Of a stretch of 64,000 nt of DNA, positions 33,161 through 41,402 are shown piece by piece (the first letter of the stretch is position 1; every line of letters begins with the position of its first letter). Below the pieces are notes generated by a model. It had not been told where the DNA came from and ran no database searches. It was given only the letters and a program-made list of their open reading frames with translations. The position numbers and the translations under genes are program-made. Origin of the DNA: Allobosea sp. WAO (lineage in GTDB: Bacteria > Pseudomonadota > Alphaproteobacteria > Rhizobiales > Beijerinckiaceae); assembly GCF_001509835.1 (NCBI RefSeq), contig NZ_JXTJ01000008.1, positions 372,001 to 436,000 on the forward strand, given 5' to 3'.

Positions 33161-33323
33161 GAATCGTTCCTCCTCGCCGCCGATTCCGGCGGTTCCTCAG
33201 TTTCTGGTTTTGGTTGATTGGAATGGCCGCCGCCGTCGGCGCCGGCCTTGTCACCAGCGGGCCGATGGCCCGCATGACGAAACACCGGTCCTCCCTATTG
33301 CTCGATCGATCTTGCCGATCAGG

Positions 33324-33341
33324 GCGCAAAGGTCATGCCGG
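33324..33341 (-). promoter_or_regulatory. Sigma-54 promoter for the OFA transporter
   Basis: Minus strand CGGCATGACCTTTGCG has GG and GC exactly ten bases apart (GG-N10-GC), the invariant -24/-12 spacing of RpoN promoters, close to TGGCAC-N5-TTGC. It lies about 165 bases before the transporter start. The dyad at 33392-33428 is about 65 bases further upstream, a normal enhancer distance for an NtrC-type activator. Confidence 0.7.
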
Positions 33342-33391
33342 GGCGTGATCTCAATATTTTCAAAGGCTTGTGTTCGAGGAAGCGAAGATCT

Positions 33392-33428
33392 CGGACATTT
33401 TGTCCGACTCCGTCAGACAAAATGTCCG
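33392..33428. promoter_or_regulatory. 13-bp-arm dyad: candidate enhancer for the NtrC-type regulator
   Basis: CGGACATTTTGTC (33392-33404) and exact reverse complement GACAAAATGTCCG (33416-33428) flank 11 bases. It starts two bases after the sensor-kinase stop on the minus strand and precedes the sigma-54 promoter. A hairpin terminator of the kinase gene is an alternative, but there is no T-run. Confidence 0.65.
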
Positions 33429-33430
33429 GG

Positions 33431-35452
33431 CTAGAGCGACTGGGGCAGCCAGATCAGAAAACGCGTGCCGCGGCCCGTCTCGCTGATGGCGCTGATCGCC
33501 CCGCCCTGGCGCAGGATCAGCTTCTGGCTGATCGAGAGGCCGAGCCCCGTGCCTTGCCGGCTCTTGGTGGTGAAGAAGGGATCGAAGATGCGCGCCAGCG
33601 TCTCGGCATCCATGCCGATGCCGGTATCGGCGACCTCGATCACGATGCCTGGCGTGCCCTGGCGGTCCTCGTCGAAATCGCGCAGCGTCACGGTGCCGCC
33701 GGACGGCATGGCATGGATCGCGTTGACGATGAGATTGACCAGCACCTGCAGGAGCTCGGTGCGATTCATCAGGACGAGACCGGTGGCGCGATGGTCCTCG
33801 ACGATGCCGATCCCGGCCCGGTTGAGCAGATGCTGCACCAGCGGCAGGCAGTGCTCGATCACCTCGCGCGGTGCGTGACGCTCGACATAGCCGGCGAATT
33901 CCTCCGGTCGCGCGAATTGCAGCAGGCGGGTGACGATGTCCTCGATGCGGTGGATCTGCTCGTCGATCAGCCGGAACTCGGTGCTGGCGAGCTGGACCTG
34001 GCTGCCGAGCACTTGGCGGACGACATCGAGATTGCCCTGGATCACCGCGACCGGGTTGTTGATCTCGTGGGCGACGCCGGCGGTGATCTCGCCGATCGCC
34101 GCGAGTTTCTCCGACATGACGAGCTGCTTGGTGGTGAGTTCCAGCTCCTTGTTGGCGGCTTCCAGCTCGCGCGTCCGTTCGGCGACGCGCTTGTTCAGCT
34201 CCTCGTTCCAGCCGCGCAATTGCCGGTCGCGGGCCTGCAGCCGGTCGAGCAGCTCGTCGAGATGGGTCGCAACACGGCCGATCTCGTCGCGGGCGGCGGG
34301 CAGGCTGGTGCGCGCGTCGAGATCGCCCCCTTCGACCCTGGAGATCGTGTCGGTCATCTGCTCCAGTGGCCTGAAGATCGCCCGCGCCCAGCGCAGGAAG
34401 ATCGGCACGCTGAGCACCGTGACGAAGAGGAACGCGCCGACGATCGTCGCCAGCGTGATCAGTTTCTCGTGCCGGAATGGCGTCTCGAGGAAGCCGACAT
34501 AGAGCATGCCGACGCGCTTGCCATAGCTGTCGCTGATCGGCTCATAAGCCGAAATGTACCAGTCGTTGACGACGAAGGCGGAGTCGAGCCAAGTCCGCCC
34601 TTCGCCGAGCACGGCTTGGCGCACGGTTGCCGAGACGCGTGTTCCGAGCGCGCGACGCCCCTCGAACAGGCGGACATTGGTGCTGATGCGAACATCGTCC
34701 AGGAAGAGCGTTGCGGTGCCCTGGCTGCCTTCCGGCAAGCTTGCCTGACGATAGACGAGGTCGTTGATCGTATCGATGAAGACGAGGTTCTGGTTGAGCA
34801 GGATGCCGCCGACCAGCACCGCACGGCGCCCCTGCGCGAGTTGAACCGGGCTCGCCGAATGCACGACCATGCCTCTCGTCTCGACGGTCTTGTCGGTTGG
34901 CACGGCGTTGGTCGTCGGGACCAGCTCGACTCTGGCGCGTTCCGCAAGCCTCTCCGAGATTGCGCCGAGTTCGGCCGCACTGAAAATGTCGACCGCTGTC
35001 GATGGCGTTCCAGCCATGGCAGAGACGATCACCGGCCAGTCTCTGCGCGAGCGCGCTTCGCTAGTCTGCGGCGCCGTGGCGAGGAGCGTGCCATCGTCTT
35101 CAAGAATGTTCAGGAAGTCGAGGCCGAGTTCCTTGCGGCTCTCCTCGAGCCAGTCGCTCAACCTGGGCTTGCTGTTCTCGGCGGCGATGGTTCGGAATGC
35201 CGCGGACTCGCCGAGAGCGCGGATATGGTCGCTCGTATTCTCGAGGATGCGGGCGAAGTACTGATGCGCGATGGTGAGGTCGCCATTGACCTTGGTGATC
35301 AGCAGAGCGTCGAATTTGGTGTTCAGGCGCCCGATGACGAGCGCCAGCAGCAGCGGTACGACGACGAGGAACGGCAGGAGCGCGATCGCGAGCAATCTGT
35401 AGCGGACCGAGCGTCCGCGCCTGGCCGGCGCCTGGATCGCGGCGTCAGACAT
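33431..35452 (-). CDS. Membrane sensor histidine kinase, Cache-type, DctB/NtrB-like
   Basis: 673 residues from the ATG at 35452 (eight-base overlap with the regulator gene). Membrane helix near 17-40 (LLAIALLPFLVVVPLLLAL), a periplasmic domain of about 270 residues of Cache type, second helix (LITLATIVGAFLFVTVLSVPIF), HAMP, coiled coil (RVAERTRELEAANKELELTTKQL), HisKA with phospho-His in AGVAHEINNPVAV, and HATPase with NRTELLQVLVNLIVNAIHAM, DTGIGM and TGLGLSI. Cache domains of this sort usually bind small carboxylates. It should phosphorylate the coupled NtrC-type regulator and so control the OFA transporter. Confidence 0.88.
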   Translation of the reverse strand: MSDAAIQAPARRGRSVRYRLLAIALLPFLVVVPLLLALVIGRLNTKFDALLITKVNGDLTIAHQYFARILENTSDHIRALGESAAFRTIAAENSKPRLSDWLEESRKELGLDFLNILEDDGTLLATAPQTSEARSRRDWPVIVSAMAGTPSTAVDIFSAAELGAISERLAERARVELVPTTNAVPTDKTVETRGMVVHSASPVQLAQGRRAVLVGGILLNQNLVFIDTINDLVYRQASLPEGSQGTATLFLDDVRISTNVRLFEGRRALGTRVSATVRQAVLGEGRTWLDSAFVVNDWYISAYEPISDSYGKRVGMLYVGFLETPFRHEKLITLATIVGAFLFVTVLSVPIFLRWARAIFRPLEQMTDTISRVEGGDLDARTSLPAARDEIGRVATHLDELLDRLQARDRQLRGWNEELNKRVAERTRELEAANKELELTTKQLVMSEKLAAIGEITAGVAHEINNPVAVIQGNLDVVRQVLGSQVQLASTEFRLIDEQIHRIEDIVTRLLQFARPEEFAGYVERHAPREVIEHCLPLVQHLLNRAGIGIVEDHRATGLVLMNRTELLQVLVNLIVNAIHAMPSGGTVTLRDFDEDRQGTPGIVIEVADTGIGMDAETLARIFDPFFTTKSRQGTGLGLSISQKLILRQGGAISAISETGRGTRFLIWLPQSL

Positions 35453-36893
35453 CCCAGGCCGCGCACTTCCTGTCGATGGTCTTGCGCGAGATGCCGAGCC
35501 GTCGCGCCGCCTCGTTGCGGTCGCCACCGGTCTCGTGAAGCATGGCCAGGATGTGCCGGCGCTCAATCTCTTCGAGACTTTCGTCTGCGCTGGACGGGAG
35601 CGACATTCGCCCGCCGAAATCCGCGGGAAATTTGCCGAGTATCAGCGTGCGCTCGATCAGATTGCGCAGCTCGCGCACATTGCCCGGCCAGCGATAGCGC
35701 GCCAGCGCGGCGCGTATTCCGCCATCGATCGGCACCGGCGGCATTTTCAATTGCTGCGACAGCCTGCGCATGAACAGGGTCGCGAGTTCCTGCACGTCGT
35801 CGCCGCGATCGCGCAGCGGCGGAAGCTGCAGCTGCATCACGTTGATGCGATAGAACAGATCCGCCCGGAAACGCCCCCGCCTGACATCGGCTTCGAGCTC
35901 GGCGTTGGTCGCGAAGATGAAGCGGAGGTCGATAGGCACCTCGCGCTCGGAGCCGAGTGGTCGGACGCGCTTGTCCTCCAGCACGCGCAGGAGCTTGCTC
36001 TGCGTCGCCGCTGGCAGTTCGCCGATCTCGTCGAGGAAGAGCGTGCCACCGCGCGCATGCAGAAAAAGCCCTTCGCGCGAGGCGTTGGCGCCGGTGAATG
36101 CGCCTTTCAGATGGCCGAACAGCTCGCTCTCGATCATGTCGGGAGGAATCGCGGCGCAATTCACCGGCACGAAGGGCTTTTCGGCTCGATCGGACAGGGC
36201 ATGCAGCGAGCGCGCGGCAACCTCCTTGCCAGTGCCGGATTCGCCGGTGATCAGTACAGACGAGGGCAGGGGCGCGACGCGCGCGATGGTCTCGCGAACA
36301 TTCGCTATCACGCTCGAATGCCCGATCAGCCTGTCTCGCAGCAGGATGTGGTCGGAGGTCGAGCGCAGCTCGTGCTTGAGCACGACGTTCTCGCGCTGGA
36401 GCCGGACCCGGTCGAGGCAACGCGCGACGGCGTTGAGGATCTGGTTGGAACGGAATGGCTTCAGGACGAAATCGACGACGCCAGCCCTGAGCGCCTGAAT
36501 TGCGGTGTCGAGATCGGCGTAGGCGGTGATCAGGATGACGTCGGAGAAGAAGCCAGTGGCGCGTTGCTCGGCCAGCCAGTCGACGCCGTTTTTCCGTGGC
36601 ATGATATTGTCGAGGATGACGACGTCGAAATGCTGCGCATCGAGCTTTCGCGCCGCCTCGTCGACATCTGCCGCTTCCTCGATCCTCTTGCAGCGCGGCC
36701 CCAGGATGCGCAGCAGGAAATTCCGCATTCCCGGCTCGTCATCGACAACAAGGATCGAGGCTTGGGCCAGCCAGGGGCCAAACTCCGGATCCTGCAAGGC
36801 CGGGACGGATGCCCCCTCCGCTTCAATCGCCACGTTTCCCGCCCAAAGTCCGTTCTGATCTTTTTTCCGGCGCGTCGGTGCCGCGCAGAGCAT
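35445..36893 (-). CDS. NtrC-type sigma-54-dependent response regulator
   Basis: 482 residues. Receiver domain (ILVVDDEPG acidic pocket, phospho-Asp in VVILDNIMPRKNG, Lys in VLKPF), AAA+ domain with Walker A GESGTGKE, the sigma-54 contact loop GAFTGA, Walker B FLDEIGEL and arginine fingers, then a Fis-type helix-turn-helix (RNEAARRLGISRKTIDRK). It can therefore activate RpoN promoters, and one is found before the OFA transporter. The N-terminal 45 residues before the receiver look unusual; a GTG at 36833 is a possible true start. Confidence 0.9.
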   Translation of the reverse strand: MLCAAPTRRKKDQNGLWAGNVAIEAEGASVPALQDPEFGPWLAQASILVVDDEPGMRNFLLRILGPRCKRIEEAADVDEAARKLDAQHFDVVILDNIMPRKNGVDWLAEQRATGFFSDVILITAYADLDTAIQALRAGVVDFVLKPFRSNQILNAVARCLDRVRLQRENVVLKHELRSTSDHILLRDRLIGHSSVIANVRETIARVAPLPSSVLITGESGTGKEVAARSLHALSDRAEKPFVPVNCAAIPPDMIESELFGHLKGAFTGANASREGLFLHARGGTLFLDEIGELPAATQSKLLRVLEDKRVRPLGSEREVPIDLRFIFATNAELEADVRRGRFRADLFYRINVMQLQLPPLRDRGDDVQELATLFMRRLSQQLKMPPVPIDGGIRAALARYRWPGNVRELRNLIERTLILGKFPADFGGRMSLPSSADESLEEIERRHILAMLHETGGDRNEAARRLGISRKTIDRKCAAWDV

Positions 36894-37138
36894 GGATCAT
36901 CAAACCCGAGGCGGGGCGATGCAACCAGTTACACATTGAGCCTAGTCCCTATTCCGCGCCAGCGGTTGTGGAGGGCCGCGCCACGGACTTCGGCTGAGCG
37001 GCCCAGCAAACAGGCTATCAACCGGCATTCGCAAGGTGAGGGGGGCGTGGGCCTCGCCTCGCGTGCTGCGACGCTAATAGTGCCTAAGCAGCGAAGCTCG
37101 AAGTCCAGGCGATCTTCGACTTGGGCTATTTCGATTCA
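36894..37138. other. Intergenic stretch upstream of the two-component operon
   Basis: About 245 bases with no recognisable gene. It should contain the promoter of the regulator-kinase operon on the minus strand, but no element was clear enough to call. Confidence 0.45.
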
Positions 37139-37370
37139 ATGTGGGATTGAGCGGTGTCCATGCGGACTACGGACAGATCGGTGCCGGCTATGCCGATTTT
37201 CGCCAGCCGGAACCTGTGATCGCGCAACGCCGGACATTGTCTCGGCTTCCGTCGCAGCCTTGAAGGCCGCGATCGAATCCGGCGCGTGGGACGCTCGCCA
37301 CGGGCATTTGCGCCGCCAGCCCTTCTATGACGGCTCCTTGCGCCTCTCCGTCTCGGGAACCGCACGATAA
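37139..37370 (+). pseudogene. Class I SAM-dependent methyltransferase gene collapsed by internal deletion
   Basis: Near 37156 the plus strand reads VHADYGQIGAGYADFRQPEPVIA, a typical N-terminus of small SAM methyltransferases. In the next frame it jumps directly to TPDIVSASVAALKAAIESGAW, then DARHGHLRRQPFYDGSLRL, a typical C-terminus, ending at TAA 37368-37370. The central SAM-binding part (roughly 150-200 residues) is absent and the halves are out of frame, with the junction near 37225. Assignment rests on remembered family sequence. Confidence 0.6.
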
Positions 37371-37443
37371 CGCCAAGGTCGAGAGCTTCATAAGGACGCT
37401 CAAGGTTGAGGTCGTCTATCCGCGGGCCGCTCCAACTGATTGA
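37362..37443 (+). pseudogene. IS3-family OrfB fragment
   Basis: HDNAKVESFIRTLKVEVVYP followed by a frame that closes soon after. NAKxESFxxTLKVE is the segment around the catalytic Glu of IS3-group transposases. Only about 25 codons survive, directly abutting the end of the methyltransferase remnant, so this may mark the site where an insertion and deletion occurred. Confidence 0.65.
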
Positions 37444-37810
37444 CTGGGGGAGCGGAGATCTCGCTGCTCCGTGCCAATCAATGTGCTTCCAAGTGTCTTG
37501 TAGCATTTCGTGGTGCCTGTCTTTCTGCTCCTGAGACGGGCCGTCTCTTTGCCTGCTTCGCGGCGTACCCCCGGAGGTTCATCCTGGACTGATGCGGGCG
37601 CAGAAACTGCGGCTACCGACGCACATTGCCTACTGCTGCCGACAAACTATCTGCTCTAACCGACAAACTTTGTGCTTCCCCACACCGCCAAGCGGCTCCT
37701 CAGGACGAAGGCTCTCGGGCGATGTGAACGAGATTGCGGTATCTAAATACCGTTTCTGGCACTGCGCTGAAAACAATGCGTTTTCTGGCAAAGATCGACG
37801 TTATCGTCGC
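37444..37810. other. Intergenic stretch upstream of rplM
   Basis: About 370 bases after the IS fragment with no coding signal. It contains two short near-repeats of CCGACAAACT (near 37640 and 37660) and AT-richer sequence than the surroundings, consistent with inserted or decayed DNA. Confidence 0.45.
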
Positions 37811-37839
37811 TTGACATCGCAAGGCGTGCCACCTATCCA
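37811..37839 (+). promoter_or_regulatory. Housekeeping promoter of rplM-rpsI
   Basis: TTGACA (37811-37816), 17 bases, TATCCA (37834-37839). A perfect -35 and optimal spacing before a ribosomal-protein operon; transcription would start near 37846, giving a leader of about 60 bases. Confidence 0.75.
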
Positions 37840-37851
37840 CCGCCACACACC

Positions 37852-37883
37852 GCCGCCGGTTCGCTGGCGGCTTGTCCTTTTTT
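37852..37883 (+). promoter_or_regulatory. Leader hairpin with T-rich tail before rplM
   Basis: GCCGCC pairs with GGCGGC over an eight-base loop, followed by TTGTCCTTTTTT. It lies between the promoter and the rplM start, so it could act as an attenuator or as an L13-binding leader structure. The stem is short (six pairs), so termination efficiency is uncertain. Confidence 0.45.
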
Positions 37884-37905
37884 CAAGCAGCCGAAGGGTG
37901 CCGCG

Positions 37906-38367
37906 ATGAAGACCATCTCGCTCAAGCCCGCCGATGTCGAAAAGAAGTGGGTTGTGATCGACGCCTCCGGGCTCGTCGTCGGCCGTCTCGCCTCCGTGGT
38001 GGCGATGCGTCTGCGCGGCAAGCACAAGGCCGCCTACACCCCGCATGTCGACTGTGGCGACAACATCATCGTCATCAATGCCGAGAAGGTGGTTCTGACC
38101 GGGCGCAAGCGCGAGCAGAAGAACTACTATCACCACACCGGTTATCCGGGCGGCATCAAGGAGCGCTCCGCGCGCTTCATCCTCGAGGGCCGCTTCCCGG
38201 AGCGTATCGTCGAGAAGGCCGTCGAGCGCATGCTGCCGCGCGGCCCGCTGTTCCGCCAGATCCTCGGGAACCTGCGTGTCTACAAGGGTTCGGAGCATCC
38301 GCACGCCGCCCAGTCGCCTGAGGCTCTCGATGTCTCGGCGCTCAACCGCAAGAATGCGAGGGTTTGA
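37906..38367 (+). CDS. rplM: 50S ribosomal protein L13
   Basis: 153 residues, full-length L13: [64 protein letters not shown] and [28 protein letters not shown] are all conserved. It binds 23S rRNA early in 50S assembly. The S9 gene follows after two bases, the universal bacterial pairing. Confidence 0.98.
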   Translation: MKTISLKPADVEKKWVVIDASGLVVGRLASVVAMRLRGKHKAAYTPHVDCGDNIIVINAEKVVLTGRKREQKNYYHHTGYPGGIKERSARFILEGRFPERIVEKAVERMLPRGPLFRQILGNLRVYKGSEHPHAAQSPEALDVSALNRKNARV

Positions 38368-38369
38368 CG

Positions 38370-38849
38370 ATGGCCGAGGTTCTCCAGTCTCTCGAGCAGC
38401 TCGGTCAGGTCGCCAAGGGCGTCCAGCCCGAGGCTCCTGTCCACGTCAAGAAGGTCGACGCGCAGGGCCGCGCCTACGCCACCGGCAAGCGCAAGAACGC
38501 CATTGCCCGCGTCTGGATCAAGCCGGGTTCCGGCAAGATCACGGTCAACACCCGTGACCAGGAAGTCTACTTCGCCCGTCCGGTGCTGCGCCTGATCCTG
38601 CAGCAGCCGCTGATGCTGGTCGACCGCATGACCCAGTACGACGTGATCGTCACGGTCAAGGGCGGCGGCCTCTCCGGCCAGGCCGGCGCGGTTCGCCACG
38701 GCATCTCCAAGGCTCTGACCTTCTACGAGCCCGAGCTGCGCGGCCCGCTCAAGAAGGAAGGCTTCCTGACCCGCGACGCGCGCGTCGTCGAGCGTAAGAA
38801 GTTCGGTAAGGCCAAGGCCCGCCGCAGCTTCCAGTTCTCGAAGCGCTGA
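38370..38849 (+). CDS. rpsI: 30S ribosomal protein S9
   Basis: 159 residues from the ATG at 38370; a short N-terminal extension (about 30 residues) precedes the conserved [28 protein letters not shown]. The C-terminus ends [17 protein letters not shown], the basic tail that reaches the P-site tRNA. A TTG six bases earlier is in frame but unlikely. A strong terminator follows. Confidence 0.98.
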   Translation: MAEVLQSLEQLGQVAKGVQPEAPVHVKKVDAQGRAYATGKRKNAIARVWIKPGSGKITVNTRDQEVYFARPVLRLILQQPLMLVDRMTQYDVIVTVKGGGLSGQAGAVRHGISKALTFYEPELRGPLKKEGFLTRDARVVERKKFGKAKARRSFQFSKR

Positions 38850-38889
38850 TATCGTCGACACTCGCCGGCTTCCTGCCGGCCATGCATCA

Positions 38890-38915
38890 GGGCGGCTCGC
38901 AAGAGCCGCCCTTTT
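38890..38915 (+). terminator. Intrinsic terminator of rplM-rpsI
   Basis: GGGCGGCTC, loop GCAA, GAGCCGCCC, then TTTT; 41 bases after the rpsI stop. Confidence 0.9.
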
Positions 38916-38953
38916 CGTATTGGCTGGGCGCGAAACCGGAGGAGCCACTGCCT

Positions 38954-39709
38954 ATGTCCGAACGCCCCGTCCTTCTCGTCACCGGCGGCAGCCGCGGCAT
39001 CGGCGCTGCCATCTGCCGTTTCGCCGCGGAGCGCGGCTATGACGTCGCCGTCAATTATCAGGGCAATGCGACAGCGGCGGCAGAGGTCGTGGCGGCCTGC
39101 GAGCGGGCAGGGGCGAAGGCCGTCGCGCTCCAGGGCGACATGGCGAAGGAGGCCGACATCGTCCGCGTCTTCAGCGAGGCCAAGACGATGCTCGGGCCGC
39201 TGACCGCGGTGGTCAACAACGCCGCTATCACCGGCAAGTCGAGCCCGCTCGTCGCGGCGGAGGCCGAGGTCATCCGCGCCTGCATCGACCTCAACGTCAC
39301 AGGCGCGATTTTCGTGGTGCGCGAGGCGGCTCGCGCCCTGCTCGCGAATGATGGCGCCAGGAACCGTTCGATCGTCAACATTTCCTCGATCGCCGCTGGT
39401 CTCGGCTCTCCCGACGAGTATGTCTGGTACGCGGCCTCGAAGGCGGCGATCGATTCCCTGACCGTCGGTCTCGCCAAGGAGCTCGCGCCGCAGGGCATCC
39501 GCGTGAACGCGGTGGCGCCGGGCATGACCGAGACCGACATCCACGCCGTCTCGACCGGTGATCCCGGCCGCGTCGCGCGCATCGCGCCCACGATCCCGCT
39601 GAAGCGTGTCGCTCAGCCCGAGGAAATCGCCGAGGCCGTGCTGTTCGCGCTCTCGGAGGCGGCGTCCTACATGGTTGGCTCGATCATCCGGGTCGGCGGC
39701 GGCCGCTAG
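38954..39709 (+). CDS. Short-chain dehydrogenase/reductase (glucose/3-oxoacyl reductase-like)
   Basis: 251 residues, classical SDR: VTGGSRGIGAA, NNAAITG, active-site Ser in NISSIAAG, YAASK, and the C-terminal MVGSIIRVGGGR. The Asn/Tyr after beta-2 (VAVNYQGN) without an acidic residue suggests NADP(H). GGAGGAG precedes the ATG at 38954, at longish spacing. It stands alone between the ribosomal operon and a small membrane protein, so its substrate is unknown. Confidence 0.85.
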   Translation: MSERPVLLVTGGSRGIGAAICRFAAERGYDVAVNYQGNATAAAEVVAACERAGAKAVALQGDMAKEADIVRVFSEAKTMLGPLTAVVNNAAITGKSSPLVAAEAEVIRACIDLNVTGAIFVVREAARALLANDGARNRSIVNISSIAAGLGSPDEYVWYAASKAAIDSLTVGLAKELAPQGIRVNAVAPGMTETDIHAVSTGDPGRVARIAPTIPLKRVAQPEEIAEAVLFALSEAASYMVGSIIRVGGGR

Positions 39710-39799
39710 CCGGTTTGGGCTGCGCGCGGTCGTTCATGGCTGGAACCGGGCGGCCGGCGTGCTAAAGCGGCTGCTCGTTCACTTGGCCGAAGGCAGCCC

Positions 39800-40078
39800 A
39801 TGCGCGTCCTGCTCGTCCTGATCGCCTTCGGCATGGTCGCCGTGCCGGCGCTGCTCGCGCTGGCGCGTACCGACCTGCCGCGCGGGCGACGGATCTTCAA
39901 TGCGCTGGTGATCTTCCTGGCGCCGGCTTTCGCGCTCGGACTGATCCACGGCGTTCCCGAGCTCGACGGCCGGGCGCTGCAGTATCCGGTTGCCTGGACG
40001 ACCCTTCGCCTCGTTCTCACCGGGCTCGCCCTGATCCTGCCCTGGTGTCTCCACGTCTGGCTGAGCGGACGCCGCTGA
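39800..40078 (+). CDS. Small membrane protein, hypothetical
   Basis: 92 residues with three hydrophobic stretches (VLLVLIAFGMVAVPALLALA, FNALVIFLAPAFALGLIHG, LVLTGLALILPWCLHVWL). GAAGG lies before the ATG. Not recognised. It ends 20 bases before the agmatinase start and may share its transcript. Confidence 0.6.
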   Translation: MRVLLVLIAFGMVAVPALLALARTDLPRGRRIFNALVIFLAPAFALGLIHGVPELDGRALQYPVAWTTLRLVLTGLALILPWCLHVWLSGRR

Positions 40079-40098
40079 GCCTTCTTCAGGAAACGACC

Positions 40099-41058
40099 AT
40101 GACCGAACCAGCCGAAACCCCGACGATCGACCACGCCTTCACCGGCGGCCGCAAGGGCCCGGCCCATGATCCGACCTATGCCGGCGCGCTTTCCTTCATG
40201 CGCCGGCGCTACAGCAAGGATGTCGCCGGCTGCGACCTCGCGATCTGGGGCGTTCCGTTCGATCTTGCCGTCTCCAACCGGCCCGGCACCCGCTTCGGAC
40301 CGCAGGCGATGCGCCGCGTCAGCTCGATCTTCGACGGCGATGCGCAGTATCCCTCGCGGATCGACCCGTTCGAGATTCTGTCTGCCGTCGACTATGGCGA
40401 CTGCCTCCTGCCGCGCAGCGACCTGCAGGGCTGCGCCAGGGCGATCGAGACCGAGGCCGCCGCGATCATCGCCACCGGCGCCCATCTGGTCACGCTCGGC
40501 GGCGATCATTTCATCACTCTGCCGCTGCTGCGCGCCCATGTCGCCCGGCATGGCAAGCTGGCGCTTGTTCAGTTCGACGCGCATCAGGACACCTGGGATG
40601 ACGGCGTCGGCGCGATCAGCCACGGCACCTTCGTGCTCGAGGCGGTGCGCGAGGACCTGATCGACGTCGAGCGCTCGATCCAGGTGGGCATGCGCACGGT
40701 CGCGCCGCGCGATTGCGGCATCGAGGTGCTGGATGGCTACCAGGCCCATGCGCTGGGCGTGGAAGGTGTCGCTTCGCGGATCAAGGAGCGGGTCGGGCAG
40801 GGGCCGGCCTATCTCACCTTCGACATCGACGCGCTCGACCCGGCCTTCGCGCCCGGCACCGGCACGCCCGTTGCCGGCGGCTTCTCCTCAGCGCAAGCGC
40901 TGCAAATGGTCTGGGCGATCCGCGATCTCGACTTCCGCGGCATGGATATCGTCGAGGTCTCGCCGCCCTACGACCACGCCGACGCGACCGCGATCGCGGG
41001 GGCGGCCGTGGCGCAGCACTATATCCAGGCGCTAGCGCTTAGGAAGGCGGCAGGTTGA
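40099..41058 (+). CDS. speB: Agmatinase-family ureohydrolase
   Basis: 319 residues. The two-manganese site is complete: GGDHFI, DAHQDTWDD, SHGTF, and DIDALDPAFAPGTGTPVAGG. The N-terminal IWGVPFDLAVSNRPGTRFGPQAMR is typical of agmatinase / guanidinobutyrase-type enzymes, which hydrolyse a guanidino compound to urea and an amine; the exact guanidine cannot be decided. I chose the ATG at 40099 after AGGAAA. It lies upstream of the arginine-biosynthetic argC but is separated from it by a hairpin and an independent promoter. Confidence 0.88.
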   Translation: MTEPAETPTIDHAFTGGRKGPAHDPTYAGALSFMRRRYSKDVAGCDLAIWGVPFDLAVSNRPGTRFGPQAMRRVSSIFDGDAQYPSRIDPFEILSAVDYGDCLLPRSDLQGCARAIETEAAAIIATGAHLVTLGGDHFITLPLLRAHVARHGKLALVQFDAHQDTWDDGVGAISHGTFVLEAVREDLIDVERSIQVGMRTVAPRDCGIEVLDGYQAHALGVEGVASRIKERVGQGPAYLTFDIDALDPAFAPGTGTPVAGGFSSAQALQMVWAIRDLDFRGMDIVEVSPPYDHADATAIAGAAVAQHYIQALALRKAAG

Positions 41059-41127
41059 ATCACGATCTGAACAAGCGGAATCGGTATCGCAAGGTCACTA
41101 CGTAGGTGCTTCTGACGATTGCAGATT

Positions 41128-41172
41128 CTCCGGCCATCATGCTCGCCTTCGCGGCATGCGTCGTGGCCGGAG
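41128..41172 (+). repeat. Long imperfect hairpin after the agmatinase gene
   Basis: CTCCGGCCA (41128-41136) pairs with TGGCCGGAG (41164-41172), with an inner CATGC/GCATG stem. No T-run follows. It may isolate agmatinase transcription from the argC promoter at 41194. Confidence 0.5.
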
Positions 41173-41193
41173 CGGGGCGCGCAAGTCTTTGCA

Positions 41194-41222
41194 TTGACAG
41201 CGGGCCGGCGAGCGAACATAAA
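41194..41222 (+). promoter_or_regulatory. Promoter of the argC leader
   Basis: TTGACA (41194-41199), 17 bases, CATAAA (41217-41222). The start site expected about seven bases later coincides with the A of the ATG at 41230, so the transcript would be leaderless. Confidence 0.75.
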
Positions 41223-41229
41223 CCGACGC

Positions 41230-41289
41230 ATGGTCAAGAACCCAATCCGACGTCGTATCGCCACGGCCGCCCCGGCGCGCCCGCGATGA
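41230..41289 (+). CDS. Arg-rich leader peptide of a putative argC attenuator
   Basis: A 19-codon frame, MVKNPIRRRI followed by nine more residues ending ARPR, then TGA. Five of 19 residues are Arg; three are consecutive (codons CGA CGT CGT), codons that look uncommon in this GC-rich gene set. There is no ribosome-binding site; the promoter places the transcript start at the ATG, as known for the leaderless trp leader peptide of Sinorhizobium. A terminator hairpin and then argC follow. Control by arginine-dependent ribosome stalling is inferred from layout, not shown. Confidence 0.68.
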   Translation: MVKNPIRRRIATAAPARPR

Positions 41290-41290
41290 C

Positions 41291-41342
41291 GCTCGGCCTG
41301 TAGCCCGAACGCCCGCGACCGCGCCCCGAGCGCGGTTTTTTT
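41291..41342 (+). terminator. Attenuator: terminator with competing antiterminator before argC
   Basis: Terminator stem CCGCGC (41319-41324) / GCGCGG (41330-41335), loop CCCGA, then seven T (41336-41342). The alternative stem CGCTCGG (41290-41296) / CCGAGCG (41326-41332) would destroy it. The left half of the antiterminator lies directly after the leader stop codon, where a ribosome finishing the leader would cover it, while one stalled at the Arg codons would leave it free. Confidence 0.72.
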
Positions 41343-41402
41343 ATGCCCGAAGCCGGCCAAGGAGTTTCGGCCGGCGCCCACCAGACACCTTGCGAGGGTC
41401 CG

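Noticed and set aside
33335..35773. Plus-strand open frame (812 codons) opposite the sensor kinase
   Set aside because: Antisense artefact; the kinase frame contains every expected motif.
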